From positions 11,722,109 through 11,786,108 of the forward strand of contig JAJEKV010000004.1 in assembly GCA_021234155.1 (NCBI GenBank): a stretch of 64,000 nt of DNA, given 5' to 3'. The translations under genes and the position numbers were made by a program. Position 1 is the stretch's first letter. Each line of letters opens with the position of its first letter. The notes beneath the pieces are model-generated. The model made no database searches, was not told the origin of the DNA, and saw only the letters and a program-made list of their open reading frames with translations. The stretch is from Isoetes taiwanensis (lineage: Eukaryota > Streptophyta > Lycopodiopsida > Isoetales > Isoetaceae). Below, piece by piece: positions 30,941-43,295 of the stretch.

Positions 30941-33900
30941 AAAAACTAAATACTATGCATTTATAATGTACATAGAACTCCACTAATTTGTTGTCAACAG
31001 AGGGTGAACCTAGTAATGCCTTTAGTTAACATCCTGTTTTACATCATGCAATCTCAATTATTTCAATTGTCCTGTCACACAAATGGGAGTATGCATCTAG
31101 ATCAAAGTTACGAAGGTTTAAGCCAAATCCATTGCTTGATAGCCATTCAATGACCATCTTGCAACAGGAATTGAGATGTTACATTGCACAGTCCACTCCT
31201 AATTCCTTGGCCAGTCAGAAGATTCTCCAGCAGCCAGAGGCTCGCCATTGTTTACTAAAACTTCTCCATCCACAGAAATAGAATGACCAAATGTCGTGGG
31301 AATTGTTTCATTATGAAATTCATAATCATTAATGAATCGAAGAAGGACTTCTAAATTTGCAAATAGTAAGAACCACAAAAAATGTATGTAATATCTAGAT
31401 TCCTTCAAATTCTTCACGTTGGTCTATTGAAACTTTTTATTCAAATTCTTCAAGTTGGTCTATTGAAACTTCTTAAATGTTCTAGTAGACTTGATCTAAA
31501 TTATCCCATTGTTTCATTATGGATTCCTTGAATGGACCCGTTTAATTTTATAAAAATTGCTTAAGTTCCATTATGTTCATACTTCTATGCGATTCTATTC
31601 TTAAATGTTCTAGGATCTTTGACTTGAATTACCGCATTGTTTCTAGGTAGCTTGGCATATCAATATTCCTTTCACGCAAGCAAGAATATACATCCAAAAC
31701 AACGTATCAATTACACAAGGTCAATTCCCGAGATACAAAAAGAAGTTTTGGAATCCATCAAAGCTTATTAGTTTAAAGTTTATTATGGATTATATAGTAT
31801 AGTAGGAACAATATTGCTACATCTTGTCCAGGAGAAGCAATCCATATGTAATACAGGATCAGGAAGCAAGTCCTGGCAAATCTCTCCAATCTTAAAATTT
31901 ATGAAGCTTATCATGCATTAGTTAATAGCCAAGCATCTCTCTTATTGTCCAATCACACGTATTTGTTGAATCGCCATATTTATTGTGTTTCGGATGCACA
32001 TTACACACTAGATCACATTTTTTTTCCCTCTTGGGGGCCCAGATTGTGACAAAATAGAGCACCCTCAGTCCAATCCAGATATATTACCAAAATAGCAGAT
32101 GAGAATGGTTGACCAACATTTAAAATTGTGGCCAATGTCATTCAACAATATACCTTCTTTTTTTTTGGCTTTCGCAAGACCAATGTCATAACAAAGAATC
32201 AAAATTGCGGTCGATAATCAAAGTGCAATTCAAATTGATAAGAGCTTCCATTCTTTTTTAGAAAAGTTTTAAAAGAAGCTTGCACTCTCCACGCCTAAGG
32301 CAACAGCTTGCATCCACTTACATCCATGCATTCAAATGTAGCTTCTGGTTCCAAAGACATGTCAAAGACATTAGGTTTCATTGTGGCATATAAGGTCAGC
32401 GTTGCCCCGGATGCGAGAAGACCGTAAGCGATTTAGCATGATTCATTGCATTCTTGCAAACTCTCTTGCAAACTCTATAGAAACTTTGTAAGTACTTTAA
32501 CAGCACAAAGCATGTTGCAGAGGTCTCAGCTTCTTTATACACACTTCTGCAAAGATGAAAGTGCAGCAATGTATACATTTGCAAGGCATAAGAAGCCAGG
32601 GATGCGGCTACAACATATTCAGCAAACTGCTATTGGATGCGTTTAGCCTCGATTTCTAAGTACTCTAAGAGCATGTAGCAGCCTGCATAGGTCTCAGATT
32701 TGTTAAACACAGATGCGCAAGCATGAACGTGCAGGAACTTGTACAATTCCAGTCCACTAAATTGGGGCCCAGCAAGACAAATCCGACCTGCAAGGGAAAA
32801 CAGAGACTCAAGATATGTGCAACCTTAGCAGAAGAGCGCACGCTATCCAGAAACATAGCCACACATTGATCCACACACACCGCAAAGGTTACGATTAAAC
32901 AAGAAAAAAAGTTAGCCTGTTGTGTCAAACTTTAATGTTAAATACTTTTCAAATAATTCGATCAAATGCAATTATATCTGGGGCGAAGAATACCAGTATA
33001 TTTACCTTGCTGTTCTTAAGGCATGTGCTGCAACATCAAATATCACAGGCACAACACATTCATAACCAACGATCCATGATCCACACTTTCTATACAGATG
33101 AAGCAAGCAAAGAAATCTTGCTTAGAGAAACCAGCTGGAAATTGGTAATCAAAGGATCCAGAATCTCAAACAAATCTGACAGTTTTAAGATGTAGCTAAG
33201 ATCGAAACAAATTGGTAATCAAAGGAGCCACAATCTCAAACGAATCTGAGAGATTTAAGATGTAGCTAAGACCGACTTTGACAAAAATCTCCGACAGTTG
33301 GTCCTCTGCTTGCAGAAAGTGCTGCACTTCCAAACTACAAAACATTGCATTACTTTATGTTCAGTTATTGCCCAATCTGGTACCGGCTGCAAAATCTTCT
33401 AATCCAACCCTTCTCATGAGCCGCATGTCTTGTAATTGTTAAGCACGTCTAGTAGAGGGCATTGGTAATCACAAAACGAAAGACATCAAAATGAAGAATG
33501 TGATGTAGAAGGAACGATGGACCAAGGGTTTCTAAAACATCCATCTAAGCTAGAGAAGCTATGCAGGCATAATATAAAATTTGGCCCCATAATCCAACTT
33601 CAAATGTTGGGAGAAAAGCTGATAGAGATGAAAAGCCACATAGAAAACGCATTCCCTGAACCTACATGCAAAATGTAAAAAACTTGCAAAATATAAACAT
33701 GCGAACTTTAAACTCGTAAACTTTAATGTAGATCCACCGCTTAAACTCGTAAACTTTAATGTAGATCCACCGCGTCACTCAAACTAGTTATGGCAGCAAA
33801 AAATGATTCATCATCAAGAACATGCCAAATATGAAACAAAATATTTACACCAGTAAATAGATTTCCAGTGCAACTACGGCATTGATCGGGCATACCACTA

Positions 33901-34838
33901 GCACATTAACCAAATCAGGCAAAAAACTTACAACGAGCACATTTTTTTGAGAGTTGAAGTAGCAAACATCTGGTCATAGGCAATGATTTGGTGGTCCTAA
34001 ATACATGCAGAGCAGCTTCTACTTCCTTATTCTAGAAAGTCTTTAATAAGTTAGTAACCATCTCCTTCAGAATCCCGAAAGGAGATTTTAGAGCCTAAGG
34101 ATGTGGTTTTAGAGACATTTCCCTAACTACTGAATTTGTGCAAAAAATCCTCTGCAAACAAAAATCAAGAACATGGTAAGAACCTAGAAAGAAGCACCAA
34201 AATGCAGCACAGAAAAGAGAATACCTCAGAAGCTGTTGTGTAGCAAGATTTCCGGCCAAATTACGGCCTCCATAAGCGAGTCCGTTGGCAAAACAGACCT
34301 TATTCCACAACATGGCCTCGGGTATCTCGCAAATCCGGTCCTCTGCCAGTGGAGCCACGTTTTTCGGCAAGAAGGCTAAGATTTGGGAGGCGAAAGACCA
34401 TAAGAAAACCAGGTATATAAAAAAAACATGCCTGCCATGGACTCTAATGGCGGATCAGGCTGGTTAACAAACCATACTGGAGCTGTCGCCAATGCTCTGC
34501 TTCTGCACCTCTGTACAACGCATCCATTCTAGCCCCCATACAGAAATTCGTTAGGCTTACTATGAATGATGCCGAAATGGCAAAGGGAAAGCTCGATGCT
34601 GGTGTAGAGAGAAAGCTTGATGCCGATAAACGACGATGCCATTATGCAGTCTGCCATGGCCGATATGCCTTCTTCCTTCTTCCTTCAACCAGTTATCCAG
34701 TCTGCCATCCAGAACTCACGAAACCGCCAGTTTACAGGTAACAGTGGATATGTGTTTTTAGCGGTCATCAGCATATTTTAAGTATATTCTAGCATGTGCT
34801 TAGGGTATGCCACAAACCCACATAAACAAATAAACAAC
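30941..34838. other. Gene-free AT-rich region with small tandem duplications
   Basis: No coding sequence recognised on either strand. A 70-bp unit is duplicated at 33141-33280 (ATTGGTAATCAAAGGA..). A 33-bp unit is duplicated at 33708-33773 (TTAAACTCGTAAACTTTAAT..). TCTATTGAAACTT with CTTCA.GTTGGTC occurs twice near 31415-31470. Open frames at 30636-30983, 31199-31417, 32665-32928 and 34095-34370 have no recognisable motif. Confidence 0.5.
33141..33280 (+). repeat. 70-bp tandem duplication
   Basis: ATTGGTAATCAAAGGA.CCA begins at 33141 and again at 33211. Both units run through GATGTAGCTAAGA. The units differ at a few positions. Confidence 0.9.
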
Positions 34839-34870
34839 GGTTTGCCCCCTAGGGGCAACCCAAAAAACTG
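34700..34870 (+). repeat. End of a hairpin-tipped repeat family
   Basis: CAGTTTACAGGTAACAG, CATATT..AAGTATATTCTAGC, ATGCCACAAACCCACATAA and the hairpin GGTTTGCCCCCTAGGGGCAACC (34839-34861) occur in the same order, reversed, at 56813-56945. At least ~150 bp are shared, ending beyond the hairpin with A-rich sequence. This looks like one terminus of a mobile element. The opposite terminus is not identified. Confidence 0.65.
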
Positions 34871-35755
34871 CTCTTCATTTGGAGGGTATTTTCAGAATAT
34901 TTGTAAACTTAAGGGGTATATTTGGAATCTTCCCTAAAATATGTGTGGGATGGCCCAAAAGAGATGAAGGTACAAGATCCTCAAAGTATTATTCATTTCG
35001 CCTAGAAACTAAAACCTGATAATTAAAAGCACTCTGAGCCCTGATAGGCTAATTAAAAGCACGAGACGAGTGATGTATAGACAAATTTGCTCTAGTGGGC
35101 ATAGACTACTCCATATAGTGGAGGTAAAAAATGCTGAAAAGCAAGGTACCTAGAAGCATATAAAAACGTAGATGTGGCATGTAAAGGCACATTTGTGTTA
35201 TCCAAGGCACGTCATTAAATTCGTGACAATTCGTGCAATAGGTGTTTATCGGTAGGATCAGACTGTGCCTTCCACAATAACATTCTACCACCAGCATTTG
35301 AGGTTTCTGCAGTGGAGATTCTAGCAGTTTCAACAACACAGCATCATAGCTATGAGTCCAGACTATAGGGTCCCCAGATCAAGTAAAACGACAGAATGAG
35401 GGGTTTGAATTTGAATTTCGTCCCTAACTAGTCCACTACCTTCAGTGCCCTAAGAGATCCTCTAGTGCTAGACGTGGACTGGGACGGGTACGCATACGAG
35501 AATCACTCTACTCCCACTACAGGGCCTTGGAATGTAAGCTGGTTGGGCATTATTCTGCCAATAAGGCCTGCATGTAGGCTGGCTGAGCTTCCCATTATCT
35601 TGAAGCTATATATCTTGATGGTTTGGTACTTTGACTACATCCTTTGCTTGCTTTTGATGCTTATGTATTGCATTTCCTTTGTTGTCATTGCCTAGCATTG
35701 CGCCATAGGTTCTTGTGTCTTGATTCGCTCATGTTCTTATTATCCAAGATTTCCA
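34871..35755. other. Spacer, no gene recognised
   Basis: Nothing supported. The open frames at 35106-35339 and 35465-35695 are hydrophobic but unremarkable. Confidence 0.4.
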
Positions 35756-36103
35756 GAGTGTTTCCATACATGCAGTGGTAGTCAGGGATTCCCAGTTAGT
35801 TACGAGGACTAGCCCCAGTGAGAGCATGTGTAGTGAATAAGCAAGGCAGTGGTCAATTGGATGGCAGCAATGTAGCTGAGGATCGTGGTTGAATTCTAGA
35901 GGAGAAGCTTGTGAATTACTCAACTAGATACTGTGTATCTGATAATGGATATATTTGAGCAAATTATTATTGATCTCTCTGGTTGTTATGAGTAAGAAGA
36001 TTCAATTCTTCACCATATTGTATTGCTTGTCATCATGTCAATATAAATTTTAACATGATCTCGTGTTGCTAGGAGAGTCAACTTGGCAGGCTTGCCACAT
36101 CTA
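35756..36103 (+). mobile_element. Second LTR remnant with primer-binding-like site
   Basis: Ordered similarity to 27390-27782 (see that entry). It ends with GAGAGTCAACTTGGCAGGC and is followed at 36104-36113 by TGGTATGAGA, a one-base variant of the iMet primer site. No internal retrotransposon genes follow. Confidence 0.6.
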
Positions 36104-36113
36104 TGGTATGAGA

Positions 36114-37580
36114 ATTTTGGTTCCAACAGGCCTGTATTGAACTTCTAGACCAGTTCTTCGGTCTCCAATAGTGAGCTCTCGCACGGCTATCTCCAATAGA
36201 CCAAAACCTCGCCATGGATAATTTTGGAACAGACAGCACTTGTTGACTCGACCATTCTATTGGAAGCGAAGTTGATGATCTAGACATTCATCATGCTATA
36301 TTCCACAATGTTAGAAGTTTGTATCCCGCCATTTACGAAGGACTATGCACTGATGTGACCATCTATATACCAACCCCAGATGCAGTAATACAAGCTCCAG
36401 AAAAAGCTCCAGGCATAGACACTATAGTACAAATTGAGGCACCTGTGCTATTGCAATTCCATACGAGCCCCCAGCCATCAGAGACCGGCAAGCAGAGGTC
36501 GTTGAAGAGGTCGGCAAGTACAGGTCGTTGAAGAGGCAGGCAAGCAGAGGTCGGCAAGCAAGCAAAGTAAGCAAGGAAGCAGAGGTCGGCACACAAGCAA
36601 GTAAAGCGTCAAGGAATGTTAAGGTAAACTTAAGCAAAGGAATCTTAAGGTAAACTCTTTTCCTTCTTTCTGGGAAATAGATGGTTGCTTTAGCAGAACT
36701 TTTTCTATGCACCTCTGCTCAGGGACTATGCAACAGAGTTTTTCTTGCCAAAACATCTTTGGATTTGCTAAGCCTTAGCTATTGCAAAAGCAAAGCTCCC
36801 GGATTAGACATAGTGGGTCTTCTTCACCTTCATGGTTCTTTAGCTTCCCGTAGGTATTGCAAACTTGCAACACATGCTAAATGCAGTATACAGATCTTCT
36901 TGCCCAATTTTTTTAGTTCCTAATCTAGATAAATCAGACCACTAAGGTACTGGACGGCTTATTTGCAAGTAGAAGAACCTTTCTCATCCAAATTTAACTC
37001 TATAATGTGCATTCAAATTCTTCCTCTAGCTAGATATTTTTCTTCTAGTGGCTTCTACACTGTATTCATGAATCATATGGGTTCTTTCAGGTATCGGTTG
37101 GAAGCTGCCTCCATCGCTGCCTTCTATTTTTTGAACTCGGCGAGATAGCATAGAAGCTTTGATTTATGAGTAATTCTGGACCTTTAATTTGTTTTATGCG
37201 GGATAACTTATTTCAAGACCTTCATTCTTGAAGAAACTGCATTGTTGATTTACATGAGGTTGTATTTGCATCAGGCTAAGCTGGCTTTTTTAATTTCGTT
37301 GTGCGGAGAAGGTAGTTTTTACATTCTTAAATGACAACGTCTATTGATATATAGAAATTGGGTCCTGGGCAAAATGTCCTAATGTAAAATGCCTTAGGAA
37401 TAAAAAAAGAGAAAAGGCCTTGGTAAGAAACCCAACAATCTTATTGACAAGATAATCATTTATTTACAATTCAAAAAAATAGATGCACTAGGGTGGAGTT
37501 ATTGCGACTCACTCCAACTAAATATGGCTAAATCCTACAAATTCAAAGGAAGTCACTATTATCATCTTGGTTAAAAATAA
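36114..37580. other. Spacer with a GCAAGCAGAGGTCG minisatellite
   Basis: At 36485-36605 AGGTCG, GGCAAGCAGAGGTCG and GTTGAAGAGG recur in an irregular minisatellite. Otherwise no gene recognised. The open frame at 36319-36531 overlaps this repeat. Confidence 0.5.
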
Positions 37581-37589
37581 TGCTCCGCA

Positions 37590-37984
37590 ACAACCTACCC
37601 TGCCAACATCTTAGCATCCTCGCTTGCTAATTGATGCCTCGACAATCTCACACTACCAATATTCACAAACAACTCCAACCATTTTAAACACTCTCTTGCC
37701 AACACCTTAGGAACCTCGCCTTGCCAGTTCGCATCTCGGAACCTCATACTACCAATATTTATAAACACTACCAATATTCATAAACAACTCCAACCATGTT
37801 GAACACTCTCTTACCAACATTTTAGCAACCTCGACTTGCCAATTGGATTCTCAACAACCTCACATTACCAATACTCACAAAGAACTCCTTAACAACTTCA
37901 GTCTATGCGTGATTCGCGTTAATACACACCTCAAAAATGCACCTCATGACATTAGCCCGGCAACGCCGGGCACGCGTTTACTAG
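37590..37984 (+). mobile_element. Helitron 3' region with internal ~95-115-bp repeats
   Basis: The right end reads CCCGGCAACGCCGGG (37956-37970, 6-bp stem, AAC loop), CACGCGTTTA, CTAG (37981-37984), then T. A hairpin ~10 bp before a terminal CTAG with T following is the Helitron 3' signature. Inside are three to four units carrying CTACCAATATT.A.AAAC, CTCCAACCAT, CACTCTCTT.CCAAC and CCTCG.CTTGCCA (starts near 37653, 37768 and 37863). The 5' TC end was not located, so length and gene content are unknown. Internal tandem repeats are common in non-autonomous Helitrons. Confidence 0.8.
37956..37984 (+). repeat. Helitron 3' hairpin and CTAG terminus, copy 1
   Basis: CCCGGC-AAC-GCCGGG, ten bases, then CTAG. 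The second copy is at 42310-42338. Confidence 0.88.
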
Positions 37985-39726
37985 TCTACTTACTTAAAAT
38001 GTTTCTTGGATTTTTTGCTGATGCCGGTGTGCCCTTTTCCGGCGTTACTTTTGGAAGAGGAAAGTGTGTTTTCCGCCCAACTGCCTTTTTTTCCGGCCAA
38101 AAAACGAAATTTTGGGCCGAAATGTTCATTCTTGCGGTGAAGCAAATCGTTTTTCCCTCCGCCCACTATGTTTATTGCTCATTAATTCTGTGAGAGAATT
38201 GCCGGTTTACAAAAATAGATAACGTGGGGATCCTCCAGACCCCACCGTCCAGTGGTTTCTGATCAGCCTTTGAATTGGCAGAGGATTGGGCAATCTAATA
38301 TACCTCAGGAAGCGGCAAGCCAATAAATCTTATGGATGAATTTATTTATTATAGCAGATGCGAATGTTCAACCTGATGCTAGGGCTGCTTGCAAGAATAA
38401 GAACAAAGTTATTCTCTGAAAAAGCTTCTGGTGCATCGTTTACAATTTATCCTAACCAACAGAAGGAAAAATCTCGACTGAATACTTAATCAAGAAGATC
38501 TTTTCAAGCAGGCGCTTTCTCAAAAAGCCAGGTTTAAAAAAATTGCATTTAGATCCAAAAAATATAGGGGATATAAGAAATCTTGCCGGTGAAAGGTCCT
38601 CACTTAAAACACTAAAATCTAGTTTTGGCAAAGATCTAAGCACACAATTTGATTTGCATGATAAGATATGAGAAAATAGAACTTGTGTTGGAGGTTGAGT
38701 AAGGAGAGCTTGGGTATGGCTCTGATTCCGAATTAACGTATTGAAGAAGAGGGCAACAAAGTAGATATGATTGAGCATAGAAAATGAAAACCTTGATCCT
38801 TAAAAAAATGGTTGACAGGGCTAATGCAATCTTCTACAAATATTTTTTATCGCAGGATGAAAATGGTAAGACCTTTATAGAAATGGTTGTGCAAATGGCC
38901 CTCCAGATGGTATGCTCTTTTCACAAATCGCGAGATCCAAAAGGGTCCTGTAACCATTTGTTGTATTAGGAAGGGATTTACCTCTAGCAAGAAATAGGAG
39001 TTGCAGGACTAAAGAAATCCGACATGAATGCCTGTAAAATGGCAAGAAAGCTCCTACATTCAAAATTAAATCTTCTGCAAAATAGTATTGGATTTCTGCA
39101 AAACAAAGATAAAAAAACGTAAGAAGCTTGAAAAACCCCTCAGCTAAAATAACCCTAAACCTGCTAATCTGCTGTCAGCCCCTGCTCTGAGTTGCCTCTA
39201 GGCGATTCACTCCTAAACCTACAGGCAGATTGAGGGATGTCTCTTCCATCATTTGTAGCTTTGTTTATGTCCAACATGCATGGGAAATCACCCCTTACAT
39301 TGTATAACTGGAGTTTTGGGTAACTGTTGCTTTTGTATTTTGTGCAACCAGTACTTCATTCAAATCCATCTCTGCTCTTTCTGATTCAGATTTTGCTGCA
39401 GATGTTTTTGCAGATTTTGTAGCAAAGGGAAACTGCAGTACAAAGTATATTGAAAAATAAAATTGTTGGATTTTTACTCAATAATTGCAGATTCTACTTA
39501 TTCTTCAGGTTTTTGTGTGTATCTGACACCTGGTAGTCAATAATAACAGATTTTATTTATTGTTCAACATCCAGATTTCAGGCTTTAGGTTTGTGCCATC
39601 TTGATCTTTTCAGTAGTGTAGATGATTTTTTCCTCTTCGATCATTTCTTCATGACTGCTGATTGTTGTATTTCAGTTCTAATATTTACTTAATGACTTTT
39701 AATACATTGTACTTCGACATCAATTG
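37985..39726. other. Spacer, no gene recognised
   Basis: C+G-richer text near 38030-38170 contains two CCGG-flanked poly-T patches. TGGGGATCCTCCAGACCCCA at 38224-38243 is a near palindrome. No coding sequence supported. Confidence 0.4.
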
Positions 39727-40228
39727 CAAGTGAGGAGGAAGGAGAACTGCCCCAAAGAGACAACGATACCTCGACACTCCACAACAAACTCACAGAAAAA
39801 CTGCAACTCTACTGCTATACAAACTGACCATCACCATCTACAACACCCAAGAAGTCCCGCCAAATGGCAAACTTCCGCTCTACTAATCCCGGGAACACCA
39901 GAAAGCTTTGAAATAGCTTGTACCTGAGTCGAGGAATCAGAGAGGCTGCAGGCTGCTGAATCCCCTTAAAGATCCACAACCGCCGCCGCTTCCAAATCAG
40001 CCACACCAACCAAGCCACGCACAGATGCAAGGCTTGCTGCCGCAAGAGCGGCCAAGCACCAGGATACACATGAAGCAGCAACTGCTGGCTAGTCAATCTC
40101 AGCTGAAACAGAGCCTTGACCCAATCCCAGGCTGGCTGCAAGTGAGGGCATAAAACCAGACAATGCTCCACAGTCTCACGATGAAGGCCACAACAAGAGC
40201 AGAGAGGGCTCAATTGCATGCTTTTGGC
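39727..40228 (-). mobile_element. LINE zf-RVT C-terminal fragment, minus strand
   Basis: The minus-strand open frame (40219-39815) reads LCSCCGLHRETVEHCLVLCP, then WDWVKALFQLRL, VWLIWKRRRLWIFKG and ERKFAIWRDFLGVVD. CX2C...HX4-CX..C is the zinc-binding reverse-transcriptase-associated domain (zf-RVT) of plant LINEs. It is the least damaged copy of the family also present at 16814-17702 and 17729-17951. It starts at GCAAGTGAGGAGGAAGG without the poly(T) end, so the 3' tail is lost, and it stops at the left of CATGCTTTTGGCC. Confidence 0.88.
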
Positions 40229-42309
40229 CTTCCACGTCTCTAACTAAAGAATAATGATGAAATTTAATAGTTTGAGAAGTTGGGTTATTTTCGATGTTGA
40301 TAAATGGCCTCATGTTACATTAGGGTTAGGTTAGTGTATGTGTGAAAACTTTTACATATGATATAAAAGGCTTCATTCACTTTGCGTGGAATTATTTTGA
40401 CAAATATGAATCTATTGACAGAGATTTCTGAGTGCATGCATGAAGAATTTCAAACTTCATGAGTGCCTGCATGAAGAATTTCAAACTTCATGAAGTGTCT
40501 GATGCACAAAAACTTTGATGAGGCACTAAAACTGTGATGACTTTTGAGAGGCGAAAGAATGACATCTTTAAGCATCTTATTCATTTAACTCTAAAGCAAA
40601 GAAAGAGCTGTTTTTACTTGGCTATGCTGGTATGGTATATTAGCCATGGTTCAAAACCATAGACAACTTTCCCGTTGTAATTGCATTGCACTGGTTATAT
40701 TGTAGTTACATGCAAGCCAAAAATATTATAATTCTATTTCAGGGTTAATTTTTCTTTTGAGTGTGCGATCTTTAACAATGCATGGGAGGAGATTGTAAAT
40801 ACCATAGGAGCTCTTATTTTTATTACATTTGACTTTGTTACTTTTTTGGTGATTCAAGCTAGAATTGCAAAAAAATCGAGAACTCTTTCTTTGTTTTGGG
40901 GTAGTATGTAGCATGGATATCCATTGCATGTTTATGCACAATCTTATTCCATGTATATGATAAACAAAATAAGTAGCATTATTGGCAAAACATGTGTGGG
41001 CAAATAGATGGATGGCTCAAGAGAACAATTTTTTTAAGGGGAATGAATGAGTAGATTATATTAACATGCTTTTGAATGATCTATGTGATGAGTTTAGACA
41101 TGTTTGGCACATTAGGTGCCGAAATTTATCGATTTCTATGATTTTGGGAATGGTGGGCCGAAAAAAGGGGGTAATTTTTTTTAATTTGATTAGCAATACC
41201 AGTGGGTTTAGAATGGAATGTCGATGGGGAGGCTATGTCTGCACATGGGCTTCTATAATTAGCAAAAGCATGCCGACAAACCATCAAATGAACTCCTTGG
41301 AATGGATGCTAATGTCAGCGGCTCATACGTCTGCAGCCTAAAATGCCTGCCGCAACAGATATTGGTGAACAATGGGTTGGGGTTTTAGAAAGGGGTAATG
41401 GATTAGAAGCTTATATATTCTTCTGTTTAATTTTGAGACTGAAATAGCACGAAAATTTGCAGCTGGTGCAATTGAGTTTTGAACTGGATTCCACTTCAAA
41501 TCTGGCACCGACGAGGTTGTCAAGTTGGAGCACGTCATCCAACTAATTGATACCCAAGGGAACATTGTTTACATGGATGTGTTTTGAGAGATGTAGGTGG
41601 AGGATAGAGTACATGTGTCTACTTATTAGGTAATGTAGTGCACTGGCGAATTGGCATTTTAGTAGCAAAAGAACTCACCTGTGTTGGAGTATGTAATGCA
41701 ACGCATATTGTTTCGTCCTAAGGCATTATCTGATTCCATTATACGAGCTTACCTTGGGGATGAGTTGTCTCACGTGCTTGATAGTCGTGAGACATCATGG
41801 GCAGTTTAAATCAATGACTCGCCCGTGCATTTCACTTTTACCCCGGCAAAGATGTTATCTGTTGGAGAAGTGAAGATATCACGGGAGCATCCAACGAAGT
41901 ACAACATTAGGCCCTTGGTGATGAGCGCCATGTGGAGATGTATATTTAGAGTTCCATCATGAATAAAGTGCGCCAATGAACCGTGACAAAATTTTGTGTT
42001 TTGCATTTATGTACCTATTTTTTGTTGATGCACTTAACTACTTCATTCTGAGCATAAGTTTTGGATCTGCCATTCCAAAATTTCGTCTTTAGATGTAGAT
42101 TTAATCCCCCACAACATTCATTATATTGTTTGCTCTGTTGAATAAATGCAAAGTTAATACATTGATGATACTATCATTAGACAATTTCAATAACAAAAAT
42201 AACTACAAAAGCAAATAATGTTTATTCATGCCAATAACAACATGCACTATTGTCGAAGTTGCATATATGAACGTTAAGAGCGGAGTAAAAACATATGCTA
42301 GAACATTAG
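40229..42309. other. AT-rich region upstream of a Helitron end
   Basis: A 31-bp tandem duplication (GAGTGC.TGCATGAAGAATT..) lies at 40430-40491. Weak plus-strand coding-like pieces occur at 41500-41575 (EVVKLEHVIQLIDTQGNIVY) and 41735-41960 (GDELSHVLDSRETSWAV, then HFTFTPAKMLSVGEVKISRE). The family is not recognised and frames are broken. Because they precede a Helitron 3' end they may be captured sequence. Confidence 0.4.
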
Positions 42310-42338
42310 CCCGGCAATGCCGGGCATACATTTACTAG
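42310..42338 (+). repeat. Helitron 3' hairpin and CTAG terminus, copy 2
   Basis: CCCGGCAATGCCGGG, then CATACATTTA and CTAG followed by T. It matches the end at 37956-37984 with few changes, including the preceding ATTAG. Confidence 0.88.
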
Positions 42339-43164
42339 TCTTCTTCTTTAAAAAGGAATGGGAAATCGTGCCTTGGAACGCCGCATGTTACGTCGCATGC
42401 GGCATTCCCTCTCGCCTTCCGGGACGCTTCAAGTTTAATTTTTGACTCCCCCCTTTTTTTTGTCATCTGTCTATCCGTTTCCCTCTTTTGTTCGATGCTG
42501 ACACTGACACTTTGTAATGTGGAGCGGCCAGCTCTAGGAGAATCACAGGAGAAGGCCGCTTGAGATCGCAAGAGAGAAGTCTGCATTGCGTGCTTTACCT
42601 TTGAAGCAAAAACTTTGCCGGAGTGAAGTTTTCATTATGGATAGGAGAGCAACCAAGCAACAAGGCGATTTTCACATACTATGTACGAATCCTAATCTCC
42701 CGAGATCTCTAAGGATGCTCCAGTTGATGCAGATCTATTTATAATGCTTTTTTTCTTTAGCACCTGCAGTTGGAGGTAGCTCTTTAAAGACGAGAGTTCA
42801 CACTAATCAGACTTTGGCTTCTGCTTTCTCCTGCTGGTCCTAACACGGTCGTTCTATCTGCACGGCAAAAACATAAAGTGAGAAATGTTTTAAGTAATAG
42901 TTTATGGTGAAAACGTGAACTGAGAAATGTTTCATATAACAGTTGCTGCGTCTGGAGCATTTATGTAAGGTGAAGACTAATCTGCATGGTATCTATTTGA
43001 TAGAAAGTTGGAGAACAAATTTGTAGTGAGAATCGTTCTAGAATGGGGCTCGCATGAAACCAACAAACCGCCCCATCTCAGCAGATTTTCTACAATGGTG
43101 GACAGGGTAGCCGCACACATGCGAACTACCCACGAAAAATAAAGGGAAAATCCAATTATATCAT
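42339..43164. other. Spacer, no gene recognised
   Basis: Nothing supported; the open frame at 42335-42586 has no recognisable motif. Confidence 0.4.
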
Positions 43165-43214
43165 TTGGACCCCAAAAAAAAATACAATGCTAATAGATGT
43201 GTGGCTGGTGTACC

Positions 43215-43295
43215 TGCCGAAAGCTTATCACCGGGATTAAAAAACCCCGCCCTTTCGGGTTTTCGAGGAAAAACCCTAGTGATAAGCCTTCGGCA
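43215..43295. repeat. Long nested hairpin resembling a LINE 3' UTR structure
   Basis: The outer arms TGCCGAAAGCTTATCAC (43215-43231) and GTGATAAGCCTTCGGCA (43279-43295) pair with one mismatch. Inside, AAAACCCCGCCCTTTCGGGTTTT forms a second stem, flanked by GGGATTAA and GAGGAAAAACCCTAG. The inner core matches 24901-24960 in the deleted LINE, whose outer arms have a different sequence but still partly pair. No LINE 3' terminus or ORF2 end adjoins this copy. Confidence 0.88.

Noticed and set aside
43215-43295. Rho-independent terminator
   Set aside because: Strong hairpin but no downstream T run, no bacterial gene context, and it matches a LINE 3' UTR structure.
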